NCBI GenBank assembly: GCA_965249035.1
Contig: CBDFKV010000007.1
Location: forward strand, 372,001-436,000
Origin: CBDFKV01 sp965249035
Lineage (GTDB): Bacteria > Pseudomonadota > Gammaproteobacteria > Arenicellales > Poriferihabitantaceae
Length of the DNA: 64,000 bases
Direction: 5' to 3'
Shown: positions 17,253 through 25,462 of the stretch, piece after piece
Layout: every line of letters begins with the position of its first letter
Numbering within the stretch: the first letter of the stretch is position 1
The notes under the pieces: generated by a model
Database searches by the model: none
Told to the model about the DNA's origin: nothing
The model's input: only the letters and a program-made list of their open reading frames with translations
Position numbers and translations under genes: made by a program

Positions 17253-17972
17253 TTAGGCCGATGGCTGCTGCAAGGCGCTGATTATAGCGACCGCAGCCGT
17301 CTCTATGCGTAAAACTCCGTCCGATAAGCACACCATTTCGATGTTTTTATCGCCCGCGAGTTGTAATTCATCGTGACTAAACCCGCCTTCTGGCCCGACG
17401 ATGACCGTAACAGCAGCCTGATTCTCTAGCAATGAGTGCCTTGATAACGACTGACCCGTTGCGTCGGCCATCAGCGCTTTACCTGCTCTAGGTTCTTGTA
17501 ACAACTGCTCAAGACTGCGCGGTACTTCGACTTCGGGAAACCAAGTACGCCGTGACTGCTTACAGGCTTCGACCATGATTCGGCGACAACGGCTTAATAA
17601 GTGTTTATTCGCTTTAGTGATACTAAATTCTGTTTCCAGAGGAATGAAATGAGAGAGTCCCAATTGCGTTGCCATGTCAATCATGGTTGATAAGCGGTCA
17701 GCTTTTGGCAAGGCACAGGCAAGCGTAATCGTTAAGCTTGGCGGCTTATCCTGAATAAAGTGACTTAATCGTACAGAGACTTCGCGTTTGCGGTGACCAA
17801 TGGCGCTGATCTCGCCTGTTGCATGACCACCTTGACCATTAAAGACCGAGATAATATCTCCAACACGAAGCCGACGCGCGCTGGCAGCGTGTGCTGATTC
17901 AGCTGCATCCAAAGTAATCTCTGCAATCTCTTTAGCCAGGGCCTCATAAATAAAAGCAGGCGGCCTACTCAT
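17253..17972 (-). CDS. rsmE: 16S rRNA m3U1498 methyltransferase RsmE
   Basis: 239 residues. The N-terminal PUA-like domain (HAASARRLRVGDIISVFNGQGG) is followed by a SPOUT trefoil-knot methyltransferase domain with VIVGPEGGFSHDEL and LSDGVLRIETAAVAIISAL, which bind S-adenosylmethionine in this family. It methylates N3 of U1498 in 16S rRNA. Its ATG overlaps the ntrC stop in ATGA, so it is co-translated with the nitrogen regulator, and orn follows. Confidence 0.95.
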   Translation of the reverse strand: MSRPPAFIYEALAKEIAEITLDAAESAHAASARRLRVGDIISVFNGQGGHATGEISAIGHRKREVSVRLSHFIQDKPPSLTITLACALPKADRLSTMIDMATQLGLSHFIPLETEFSITKANKHLLSRCRRIMVEACKQSRRTWFPEVEVPRSLEQLLQEPRAGKALMADATGQSLSRHSLLENQAAVTVIVGPEGGFSHDELQLAGDKNIEMVCLSDGVLRIETAAVAIISALQQPSA

Positions 17973-19369
17973 GCCTTAATTCCTAACTCTTGGATCTTTC
18001 GAGTCAAGGTATTGCGTCCCCACCCCAGCAATTTAGCAGCGTTTTGCTTGTGCCCGTTCGCCATTTGTAACGCGGCATCAATCAATAAACGCTCATATTC
18101 AGGTTGTAAGCTTGCACTGATCCCCTCAACCCCTCGGCCCCATTCCGCTAACACGTGTTGCCGTAGCAGTGGCTGCCAGCCCGTTTGTGGTAAATCCTCG
18201 TCTCTTACGACTCGAAAATCGTCAGGCAGATCTTGTGCTCTGATCGTGTGACCCGGCGCCATCACGGTCAAGCGTTTGCACAGATTTTGCAACTCACGGA
18301 TGTTGCCCGGCCAAGCATAAGTCAGCATAGCCTTTAAGGCGCCGCTAGCCAATGATTTTTGCTTAACTGAAAATTCTTTGGCCGCTTGCCCAAAGAAGAA
18401 TTGTGCCAATTGCTCAATGTCTTCTGTGCGCATTGATAATGTGGGTAATTCGATACTAACCACATTTAAGCGATGAAATAGATCCAGGCGAAACTCACCC
18501 GCTTGAACTTGTGCTTCAAGATTCTGGTTAGTGGCGGCTATTACGCGCACATCGACATCTAATTGCTCGCGGCCACCGACTCGAAAAAACCGCTTTTCAG
18601 ACAAGACTCGCAATAGCCGTGTCTGCAGTTCCAGCGGCATATCACCAATTTCATCAAGAAATAGCGTGCCGCCATCTGCTTGTTCAAAACGCCCTCTTCT
18701 TAGGCTGTGCGCGCCGGTAAAGGCACCTTTTTCGTGGCCGAATAGCTCAGACTCCAGCAACTCAGCCGGAATCGCAGCGGTATTAATGTCGATAAAGGGT
18801 TTGTGCTTGCGCGGACTTGACTGGTGTAAGGCGGTGGCCACCAGTTCCTTACCAGTTCCTGATTCTCCACGGATCAATACATTGATATGTGAATGCGACA
18901 GCCGGCCGATGGTGCGAAATACGTCTTGCATGCTGGGAGCAGAACCGATAATTTGTTGGTGGTATTGCGAACCCGAGTCTGTCTTCGTCACCTCAGGCTT
19001 AGCCTGTTGCTCAGCCAACGCTCGCTCCAGCAAGCTGATGGCATCATCAACGTCGAACGGCTTCGGTAAGTAATCAAACGCTCCCTTTTGATATGCACCA
19101 ACGGCGGTATCGAGGTCGGAGTATGCAGTCATCACAATGACGGGTAAGCTGGGGAAGTCGGTTTTGATCTGCTGCAGCATCTCAAGGCCACTTTTACCGG
19201 GCATGCGCACATCGGTGAAGACAGCCGCCGGGGATCCCTGCTTCAAGGCCGCCAGCAAATCGTCAGCCTGTGAAAAGGCTTGGGTTTTATATCCCGCCAA
19301 TGCCAACGATTTTTCCAAAACCCAACAAATCGAGGCATCGTCATCGGCGATCCAGATTTCTTCAACCAT
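17969..19369 (-). CDS. ntrC: Nitrogen regulation response regulator NtrC (NR(I))
   Basis: 466 residues from the ATG at 19369, which overlaps the ntrB stop by 8 bp; the longer frame upstream lies inside ntrB. A receiver domain (phospho-acceptor Asp53 in FTDVRMPG) precedes a sigma-54 interaction AAA+ domain (Walker A GESGTGKE, the sigma-54 contact loop GAFTGA, Walker B GGTLFLDEIGDM). A Fis-type DNA-binding helix-turn-helix ends the protein (QNAAKLLGWGRNTLTRKIQEL). When phosphorylated by NtrB under nitrogen limitation it activates sigma-54 promoters, and one such promoter precedes glnA here. Confidence 0.96.
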   Translation of the reverse strand: MVEEIWIADDDASICWVLEKSLALAGYKTQAFSQADDLLAALKQGSPAAVFTDVRMPGKSGLEMLQQIKTDFPSLPVIVMTAYSDLDTAVGAYQKGAFDYLPKPFDVDDAISLLERALAEQQAKPEVTKTDSGSQYHQQIIGSAPSMQDVFRTIGRLSHSHINVLIRGESGTGKELVATALHQSSPRKHKPFIDINTAAIPAELLESELFGHEKGAFTGAHSLRRGRFEQADGGTLFLDEIGDMPLELQTRLLRVLSEKRFFRVGGREQLDVDVRVIAATNQNLEAQVQAGEFRLDLFHRLNVVSIELPTLSMRTEDIEQLAQFFFGQAAKEFSVKQKSLASGALKAMLTYAWPGNIRELQNLCKRLTVMAPGHTIRAQDLPDDFRVVRDEDLPQTGWQPLLRQHVLAEWGRGVEGISASLQPEYERLLIDAALQMANGHKQNAAKLLGWGRNTLTRKIQELGIKA

Positions 19370-20438
19370 GCGTAGCCTCTTCTGTAAATGGCAAATAGAG
19401 TGAAAATGAAGCACCTTCCCAAAACTCATCAACGGCGATGAAACCACCATGGTTTTGCGCTATTTCTTGGGCGATTGCCAAACCCAAACCGGTTCCTTCA
19501 TCGCGCGACGTAACCATCGGAAAGAAAACACGCTCACGTAGCTCCGGCGCCACTCCGGCACCGGTGTCTTGGATTTGAATACGTACCCCCTTGGTGGGCA
19601 TACTGTTACGGGTTGCATCAGCAAGTGCTACTCGTGTGCGGATGGTCAGCTGTCCTTCGCCCTCCATAGCTTGCGCGCCATTTAGCAAAATATTCAGTAT
19701 GACTTGAATGATTTGCTCTGAATCTAGCAGTAAGACGGGCAAACCCATGTCGTAATCTCGCTCAACCACGACGCTATCGCCAAATTCTGCAGCGATGAGG
19801 TCAATGCAGTGTTGTATTAATTGGTGAATATTAACTGCCGTTTTTTGTAGCGTTCGGTGCCCTGCGGATAAGCGACTCACCAACCGGCCGAGGCGATCGG
19901 CTTCACGAATGATCACTTGGCTGTATTCGCCCAACTCCTGGTTCAAACCGCTGGCGTCCAGTTTTTTATCAAGCAATTGCGCGGCGCCGCGTATACCACC
20001 CAGTGGGTTTCTTATTTCGTGCGAAATACCCTGCACCATCGCCAAGGCCGCCTGATAGCGCGCCGATTGCTCAGCGTCATTGGCCATCCTGGTGACCCGA
20101 TCGATTTGGCTCAACTCAATCAGCACATGAAATGTATCGTCCGTCTCAAAACGAGTCAGCTGATAATCAACCCGTTCAGAGCGCTGCCAGATGGGAATGT
20201 GCACTTCCTCGTCGCGCACAATCAGCCCCGCCCCATGGGCTAAAACGGCCCTTACTTGTTCGGCAAGTTCAATGTTAGCTGGTAACAACTCATCAATACG
20301 ACGCCCTTCAGCGCTACGACGACTCATCTCGATCAGGCGTTCCGCCGCTTCATTCATATAAGTACAACGCAGACCATTGTCCAGCACGATCGTGCTAGTG
20401 CTGAGGTACTCCAGTAGTTTACTTGCGAGCGTTGTCAT
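19362..20438 (-). CDS. ntrB: Nitrogen regulation sensor histidine kinase NtrB (NR(II))
   Basis: 358 residues. A PAS domain (about 10-110) is followed by the dimerisation/phosphotransfer helix with the H-box HEIRNPLGGIRGAAQLLD and a HATPase domain with N-box (ILLNGAQAM), G1 (QDTGAGVAPE) and G2 (GTGLGLAIAQEI). No membrane segment, as expected for a cytosolic kinase controlled by PII. It phosphorylates NtrC. A perfect NtrC box ends 6 bp upstream of its ATG, which suggests autoregulation as at the E. coli glnL promoter. The glnA terminator separates it from glnA. Confidence 0.95.
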   Translation of the reverse strand: MTTLASKLLEYLSTSTIVLDNGLRCTYMNEAAERLIEMSRRSAEGRRIDELLPANIELAEQVRAVLAHGAGLIVRDEEVHIPIWQRSERVDYQLTRFETDDTFHVLIELSQIDRVTRMANDAEQSARYQAALAMVQGISHEIRNPLGGIRGAAQLLDKKLDASGLNQELGEYSQVIIREADRLGRLVSRLSAGHRTLQKTAVNIHQLIQHCIDLIAAEFGDSVVVERDYDMGLPVLLLDSEQIIQVILNILLNGAQAMEGEGQLTIRTRVALADATRNSMPTKGVRIQIQDTGAGVAPELRERVFFPMVTSRDEGTGLGLAIAQEIAQNHGGFIAVDEFWEGASFSLYLPFTEEATHG

Positions 20439-20443
20439 TATTA

Positions 20444-20460
20444 TGCACCAATATGGTGCG
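20444..20460. promoter_or_regulatory. NtrC-binding site upstream of ntrB
   Basis: TGCACCAATATGGTGCG matches the NtrC consensus TGCACYNNNNNGGTGCA with one end mismatch. It lies between the glnA terminator and the ntrB ATG. In enteric bacteria a comparable site lets NtrC repress the internal ntrB promoter. Confidence 0.75.
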
Positions 20461-20477
20461 CTGGTGATTAAAAGAAA

Positions 20478-20494
20478 GCCCCGCAGTGCAGGGC
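20478..20494 (-). terminator. Rho-independent terminator/attenuator after glnA
   Basis: On the minus strand GCCCTGCACTGCGGGGC folds into a 7-bp stem with a 3-base loop and is followed by TTTCTTTTAA. Placed between glnA and ntrB, it would reduce read-through into ntrBC as in E. coli. Confidence 0.75.
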
Positions 20495-20510
20495 CATCTT
20501 ATCGATACCG

Positions 20511-21920
20511 TTACAGGCTGTAATACATTTCAAACTCGATCGGATGAGTCGTCATCCGCATGCGCTGTACGTCTTCCATTTTCAAAGCGATATACGCATC
20601 AATCATGTCATCATCAAACACCCCACCCGCTGTCAAGAAGTCCCGATCGTTATCAAGCGCAATTAGAGCTTCATCTAAAGCAGCCGCTACCTGAGGGATC
20701 TTGGCTTCTTCTTCAGGCGTCAAGTCATACAAGTCATCATCTGACGGTGGGCCAGGATTGATTTTATTTTTGATGCCGTCAAGACCCGCCATTAATAGTG
20801 CGGCAAAAGTCAAATACGGGTTAGCAGTTGAGTCGGGAAAACGAATCTCAATGCGGCGTCCTTTGGGGTTGCTTTCGTACGGAATACGGCAAGAAGCAGA
20901 GCGATTACGTGCAGAGTAAGCCAGCATAACCGGTGCTTCAAAGCCCGGCACTAAACGCTTATAGCTATTAGTGCTGGCATTGGTAAACGCATTTAAAGCC
21001 TTGGCGTGCTTGAATATTCCACCGATATAGTGGAATGCTGTTTCACTTAAATCGCCATAGCCATCGCCCGCAAATAAGTTTTCACCGTCTTTAAAGACTG
21101 ACATATGTACGTGCATGCCTGAGCCGTTGTCGCCAACGATGGGTTTCGGCATAAACGTGCACGTCAAACCATGGGCATGTGCGACGTTTTGAAGCACGTA
21201 TTTATACACTTGTACTTCATCCGCCTTTTTTACCAAGCTGTTGAATCGCACGCCAATTTCGCCTTGGCCAGCAGTTCCTACTTCATGGTGATGGACTTCA
21301 ACTTCTTGTCCCATTTCTTCCAGCACCAGGCACATCGCGGAACGTACGTCTTGCTGTGAATCAACGGGTGGGACCGGAAAATACCCGCCTTTGACTCCAG
21401 GACGATGCCCCGTATTGCCGTCTTCGTAATCCCGCTCAGAATTCCAAGCCGCTTCAGTCGAGTCGATTTCTACAAACGAACCTGACATATCCGAACCATA
21501 ACGGACGGAATCAAACAGGAAAAACTCATTTTCTGGCCCGAAAAAAGCCGCATCACCAATACCTGATTCAGCCAAGTAGGCTTCAGCACGTTTTGCAATT
21601 GAACGTGGGTCACGGGTGTAGCCCTCGCCGGTATGAGGCTCAAGGATATCGCAGCGTAGGCATACGGTAATGTCCTGCATAAATGGATCAACGACCGCAG
21701 ATGCCGGATCAGGCTGCATAATCATGTCTGACTCATTAATTCCTTTCCAACCTGCTATAGAAGAACCGTCGAACATTTTTCCGCTTTCAAAAGTGTCCTT
21801 AGTAACGGTATGCGCAGGAACGGAAACGTGCTGCTCCTTACCGATAGTATCTGTAAACCGAAAATCGACGAATTTTGCGTCGCTGTCTTTGATTAGTTTC
21901 AAAGCGTCTGCAATAGACAT
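20511..21920 (-). CDS. glnA: Glutamine synthetase, type I
   Basis: 469 residues from the ATG at 21920 (a GTG two codons upstream is in frame), identical in length to the E. coli enzyme, preceded by GAGGTAA. It makes glutamine from glutamate, ammonia and ATP as a dodecamer. Signatures: MFDGSSIAGWKGINESDM, metal-binding EVEVHHHEVGTAGQGEIG, and NGSGMHVHMS. The adenylylation loop with Tyr in DLYDLTPEE (about residue 397) is present, so control by GlnE is expected. A sigma-54 promoter and NtrC boxes precede it, and ntrBC follow. Confidence 0.98.
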   Translation of the reverse strand: MSIADALKLIKDSDAKFVDFRFTDTIGKEQHVSVPAHTVTKDTFESGKMFDGSSIAGWKGINESDMIMQPDPASAVVDPFMQDITVCLRCDILEPHTGEGYTRDPRSIAKRAEAYLAESGIGDAAFFGPENEFFLFDSVRYGSDMSGSFVEIDSTEAAWNSERDYEDGNTGHRPGVKGGYFPVPPVDSQQDVRSAMCLVLEEMGQEVEVHHHEVGTAGQGEIGVRFNSLVKKADEVQVYKYVLQNVAHAHGLTCTFMPKPIVGDNGSGMHVHMSVFKDGENLFAGDGYGDLSETAFHYIGGIFKHAKALNAFTNASTNSYKRLVPGFEAPVMLAYSARNRSASCRIPYESNPKGRRIEIRFPDSTANPYLTFAALLMAGLDGIKNKINPGPPSDDDLYDLTPEEEAKIPQVAAALDEALIALDNDRDFLTAGGVFDDDMIDAYIALKMEDVQRMRMTTHPIEFEMYYSL

Positions 21921-22007
21921 AACCACTTACCTCATCATGTTAAAAAGAAATTCTGTTTGTGATACGCATAGCAGCACTGCTGCAATACGAACCGTTGATC
22001 TTCTTAG

Positions 22008-22023
22008 AGCAAATAATGTGCCA
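22008..22023 (-). promoter_or_regulatory. Sigma-54 (-24/-12) promoter of glnA
   Basis: On the minus strand TGGCAC-ATTAT-TTGCT is an exact match to the sigma-54 consensus TGGCAC-N5-TTGC(A/T). The start of transcription should lie about 12 bases downstream, near 21997, leaving a leader of about 75 bases before the glnA ATG. Confidence 0.9.
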
Positions 22024-22129
22024 ACAATTAAATTGTTGTCAATTTATTAGACTGCGCGCAGATAAATACAGTTGCTAGAGCAAGTTATTGGCTGAGATCA
22101 CTCAGTGACTAAGCTCAGCGATCATATTT

Positions 22130-22146
22130 TGCACCAATATGGGCTA
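22130..22146. promoter_or_regulatory. Weaker NtrC box (one good half-site) upstream of glnA
   Basis: TGCACCAATATGGGCTA shares its first 13 bases with the strong box at ntrB but loses the second half-site. Centred about 140 bp upstream of the predicted glnA start and about three helical turns from the stronger box, it could support cooperative NtrC binding. Confidence 0.5.
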
Positions 22147-22160
22147 CACCGGCCTTCATT

Positions 22161-22177
22161 CGCACCATTATAGTGCA
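22161..22177. promoter_or_regulatory. NtrC-binding site (enhancer) upstream of glnA
   Basis: CGCACCATTATAGTGCA, read on the minus strand as TGCACTATAATGGTGCG, fits the NtrC consensus. It lies about 170 bp upstream of the predicted sigma-54 start site, the usual position for an enhancer-like element. Confidence 0.75.
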
Positions 22178-22221
22178 GTTTTAGTTTGAGATCACCGCTT
22201 ATCCGCAGCTAACAGAACCTA

Positions 22222-22252
22222 CAACAAGGGCTGGCAAAGCCAGCCCTTGTTG
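22222..22252 (-). terminator. Hairpin terminator after the FKBP isomerase gene
   Basis: Perfect 14-bp arms (22222-22235 and 22239-22252) with an AAA loop on the plus strand. On the minus strand it follows the FKBP stop; T residues are interspersed after it rather than forming a clean tract, so efficiency is uncertain. It may also insulate the glnA promoter. Confidence 0.65.
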
Positions 22253-22273
22253 ACAACTAAATGTTAAGCGACT

Positions 22274-22957
22274 CTATAGGATTTCAAGCAATTCGATTTC
22301 AAAGACCAGTGGCTCGTTTGGTCCAATGTTTGCTCCTGCGCCACGCTCGCCATAGCCAAGCTCGGCAGGAATAGCGACTTCCCACTTTGCGCCTGTTTTC
22401 ATCATTTGCAGGGTTTTCTGCCAACCAATGATCACACCACCTACCGGGAACTGAGCAGGTTCGCCGCGCTTGTAAGAGCTGTCAAACTCAGTACCGTCTT
22501 TGAGTGTGCCGCGATAATGAACCTTAACCGTATCACTTTCAGCTGGCATTTTACCGGTGCCTTCGGTAATCACCTTATAGAAAATACCGTCATCGCTTTT
22601 CTTGACACCGTCTTTTTTGGCGTATTCTGCCAAAAAGGCCTCTCCGGTAGCTTTTGCTTTCTCACCTGCTTTTTTCGCGATTGCCATTTGTTCTGCCTGT
22701 TTTGCCTGCAAAATAGTGGTCATTTCTGCTTCGGTCAGTTGGGTCTCTTTGCCACCCAGAATATCACTAATGGCTTCAACCAGCGCATCATAATCTTGCT
22801 CACCGGTACGTTCTAAGCCGCCTTTCAGTTGCTGGCCCAGCATCATGCCCGTGGCGTAGCTGCTCTTTTTCAATTCGGTATCCAAGGCCACTTCTGCGGA
22901 TACAGTGGTCAGCATCATTGAGCTTAATGCAGCAGCGATTAGAGTCTTTTTAAACAT
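22274..22957 (-). CDS. FKBP-type peptidyl-prolyl isomerase, FkpA/Mip-like, periplasmic
   Basis: 227 residues. A Sec signal peptide (MFKKTLIAAALSSMMLTTVSA) precedes an N-terminal dimerisation region with a long helix (about 70-120). The FKBP domain (about 135-227) contains VKVHYRGTLKDGTEFDSSY, VGGVIIGWQKTL and PAELGYGERG. It should speed proline isomerisation in periplasmic or outer-membrane proteins and act as a chaperone. Genes of this kind are named fkpA or mip; I do not choose between them. It stops 16 bp after... radA lies 15 bp upstream, so a shared transcript with radA is likely. Confidence 0.92.
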   Translation of the reverse strand: MFKKTLIAAALSSMMLTTVSAEVALDTELKKSSYATGMMLGQQLKGGLERTGEQDYDALVEAISDILGGKETQLTEAEMTTILQAKQAEQMAIAKKAGEKAKATGEAFLAEYAKKDGVKKSDDGIFYKVITEGTGKMPAESDTVKVHYRGTLKDGTEFDSSYKRGEPAQFPVGGVIIGWQKTLQMMKTGAKWEVAIPAELGYGERGAGANIGPNEPLVFEIELLEIL

Positions 22958-22972
22958 GGGTATTCCTAAAGG

Positions 22973-24337
22973 TTATGAATTATTTTGTACAAAGTCGAGG
23001 ATCGCCTGTATATGCTTAACTGCGATTACTTCGATATCTGCACGATGATTTTTGGGGGCGTTGGCTGCGGGAATCAATACTTGATCAAAACCCAGTTTGG
23101 CTGCCTCTCTAATGCGATCCTGCCCCCCTTGAACAGGCCGAATCTCGCCAGTCAGTCCTATCTCGCCAAAGGCGGCTAGTCTACTACCGACCGGCTTATT
23201 TAACAAACTCGAAACAATCGCCATCAGCAGCGCAATGTCCGACGCGGTTTCACTTATTTTGACCCCGCCGACGACGTTCGCAAAGACGTCTTGATCATTT
23301 AAAAACAAGCCTCCATGGCGATGTAAAATCGCCAATATCATGGCCAGTCGGTTTGGCTCCAAACCAACACACAACCGCTTGGGGTTAGACAGTACGCTGT
23401 CCGCGACCAGCGCCTGTACTTCAACCAACAGTGGCCGCGTGCCTTCCTGTGTCGCTAAGACCACACTGCCTGGTGTATCTGCTCCATAACGGCTGACGAA
23501 CATAGCTGAGGGATTGGCCACATCTTGCAAGCCTGTTTCGGTCATCGCAAAAACACCAATTTCATTGACCGCACCAAATCGGTTTTTTATCGCTCGAATT
23601 AAACGATAAGCGTTGGCGGTATCGCCCTCAAAATACAATACTGCATCGACCATGTGCTCCAAGATTCGAGGCCCTGCAATTGCGCCTTCTTTAGTGACAT
23701 GGCCGACTAAGATCACCGCACAGCGATTCTGTTTAGCAAAGCGCACCAACCGTGAGGCGCACTCCCGTACCTGCGAGACGCTACCGGGCGGCGATTCGAG
23801 CGCTTCGGTATAAACCGTTTGAATGGAATCAACCACCAGCACATCCGGCCGTTCCTTCAAGGCTGCATCCAAAATAGGCTCTAGTCGATTTTCAGACATG
23901 ACGCGCAATTGTTTGGTTTCAACCCCTAGACGTTTACCGCGTACCGCGATCTGCTGAATAGACTCTTCACCACTGCTATACAGCACCGGCATTTGCTGGT
24001 TCATTTGTGCCAGATACTGGGTCAATAAAGTGGATTTTCCAATGCCTGGGTCGCCACCGAGCAGAATGACAGAACCGGGTACGATGCCGCCTCCAAGGAC
24101 ACGGTCAAGCTCTTGGCTGCCGGTTTGGATGCGTATGAGCTGGGTGACATCCACTTCCCCCAGCGTCAGGATAGAAGCATCCGGCGTTAAACCCGCGTGA
24201 CGGCTCGCACCTTTTGACGCGGGCGAAGCCGTTTCGGTCATACTATTCCATTCACCGCACTCGGTGCACTGCCCTGCCCACTTCAGAAAGCGACTGCCGC
24301 AGTCATTGCATACAAATTGTGTTTTTGCTTTGGCCAT
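22973..24337 (-). CDS. radA: DNA repair protein RadA (Sms)
   Basis: 454 residues. An N-terminal zinc finger (Cys10, Cys13, Cys24, Cys27) precedes a RecA-like ATPase with Walker A GGDPGIGKST, the RadA-specific KNRFG motif (RAIKNRFGAVNEIGVF) and a C-terminal Lon-protease-like domain. RadA drives branch migration of recombination intermediates. It lies 6 bp after alr on the same strand. Confidence 0.97.
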   Translation of the reverse strand: MAKAKTQFVCNDCGSRFLKWAGQCTECGEWNSMTETASPASKGASRHAGLTPDASILTLGEVDVTQLIRIQTGSQELDRVLGGGIVPGSVILLGGDPGIGKSTLLTQYLAQMNQQMPVLYSSGEESIQQIAVRGKRLGVETKQLRVMSENRLEPILDAALKERPDVLVVDSIQTVYTEALESPPGSVSQVRECASRLVRFAKQNRCAVILVGHVTKEGAIAGPRILEHMVDAVLYFEGDTANAYRLIRAIKNRFGAVNEIGVFAMTETGLQDVANPSAMFVSRYGADTPGSVVLATQEGTRPLLVEVQALVADSVLSNPKRLCVGLEPNRLAMILAILHRHGGLFLNDQDVFANVVGGVKISETASDIALLMAIVSSLLNKPVGSRLAAFGEIGLTGEIRPVQGGQDRIREAAKLGFDQVLIPAANAPKNHRADIEVIAVKHIQAILDFVQNNS

Positions 24338-24343
24338 AGATAG

Positions 24344-25441
24344 CTAAGCATCAACGCCGATGGTTATTCGTTCAGGACGCGCGGTGACTTTACACATGAG
24401 TTCATAGGAGATGGTGTTAGCCCACGTTGCCACGGTATCAATACTGAGTGTTGAGCCCCACAATTCAACCCTATTGCCAACCCGCGCATCATCAATTTTT
24501 GTCACGTCTACGCACAAGCTATCCATTGACACTCTGCCAATAACCGGTGCACGCTGTCCGTTGATGATAACGTAGGCTTGGTCGTTAATGCTGCGTGGAT
24601 AGCCGTCTCCATAGCCGCAAGAGACTAAGCCAACAGCAGTCGGCTCGGTCGCCATCCAGGTCGCGCCATACCCCACCCACTCATCGACATTAACCACGCG
24701 GATCGATAACAACCGAGCCTGCAAACTCATGACTGCTTTAAGGCCTAGCCCCATCCCAGTTTTGCCACTAACCGCTGTGCCACCATAGAGCATAATTCCA
24801 GGGCGCGCCCAGTCTAAAGCGGCTTCCGGTGCCAATATGATGCCGGCAGAATTGGCAATGCTACGTTCCGCTGATAACGGTGATGTGTTCGCGAAGAACT
24901 TAGCGAGTTGCATTAAGTTATGATCATCATCTTCAATGTCGGCATTAGCAATGTGCGACATGATCCGAACTTCACCAGAAGTGAAGCCTTGCAGCCGCTT
25001 GAAAGTCGCTTCAGTTTGAGCGGCATGGAACCCTGCTCGGTTCATGCCGGTGTTGATTTTTAACCAGATATCGGTGTCGTAATCGCTCGGCGCAGCGGCT
25101 TCGAGTAACTTGATTTGGGCTTTGTCCGAAACTACCGGCGTGATATCGGCTGCGTGCAGCTCTTGGATTTGCGCTTCGCTCCAAAATCCTGCCATACAGA
25201 TTACCGGAAGCGTTTGATGATAGCTGCGTAACTCTAGCGCCTCATTTAAGCTGGCGACGGCAAAGGCGTTAACTAAATCAGCACTATGGGTGACTACGGT
25301 TTTCATGCCGTGGCCATAAGCGTCCGCTTTGACCATTGCCATAATCTTTTGTGGCGCAGCCAGCGCTTTAGCCTGGCTGATGTTATGACGCAACGCCTCA
25401 ATATCAATAACCGCGCGACAGCGCCAGTCAATTTCATACAT
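24344..25441 (-). CDS. alr: Alanine racemase
   Basis: 365 residues. A PLP-dependent TIM-barrel domain with the cofactor Lys38 in MAMVKADAYGHGM is followed by a beta domain that holds the second catalytic Tyr in EWVGYGATW. It produces D-alanine for peptidoglycan. It sits 21 bp after dnaB, and dnaB-alr is a common gammaproteobacterial order. Whether it is the biosynthetic Alr or catabolic DadX type cannot be told by sequence alone; the absence of dadA favours Alr. Confidence 0.95.
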   Translation of the reverse strand: MYEIDWRCRAVIDIEALRHNISQAKALAAPQKIMAMVKADAYGHGMKTVVTHSADLVNAFAVASLNEALELRSYHQTLPVICMAGFWSEAQIQELHAADITPVVSDKAQIKLLEAAAPSDYDTDIWLKINTGMNRAGFHAAQTEATFKRLQGFTSGEVRIMSHIANADIEDDDHNLMQLAKFFANTSPLSAERSIANSAGIILAPEAALDWARPGIMLYGGTAVSGKTGMGLGLKAVMSLQARLLSIRVVNVDEWVGYGATWMATEPTAVGLVSCGYGDGYPRSINDQAYVIINGQRAPVIGRVSMDSLCVDVTKIDDARVGNRVELWGSTLSIDTVATWANTISYELMCKVTARPERITIGVDA

Positions 25442-25462
25442 CGTCAGTTTCTAGTTTGTAAG

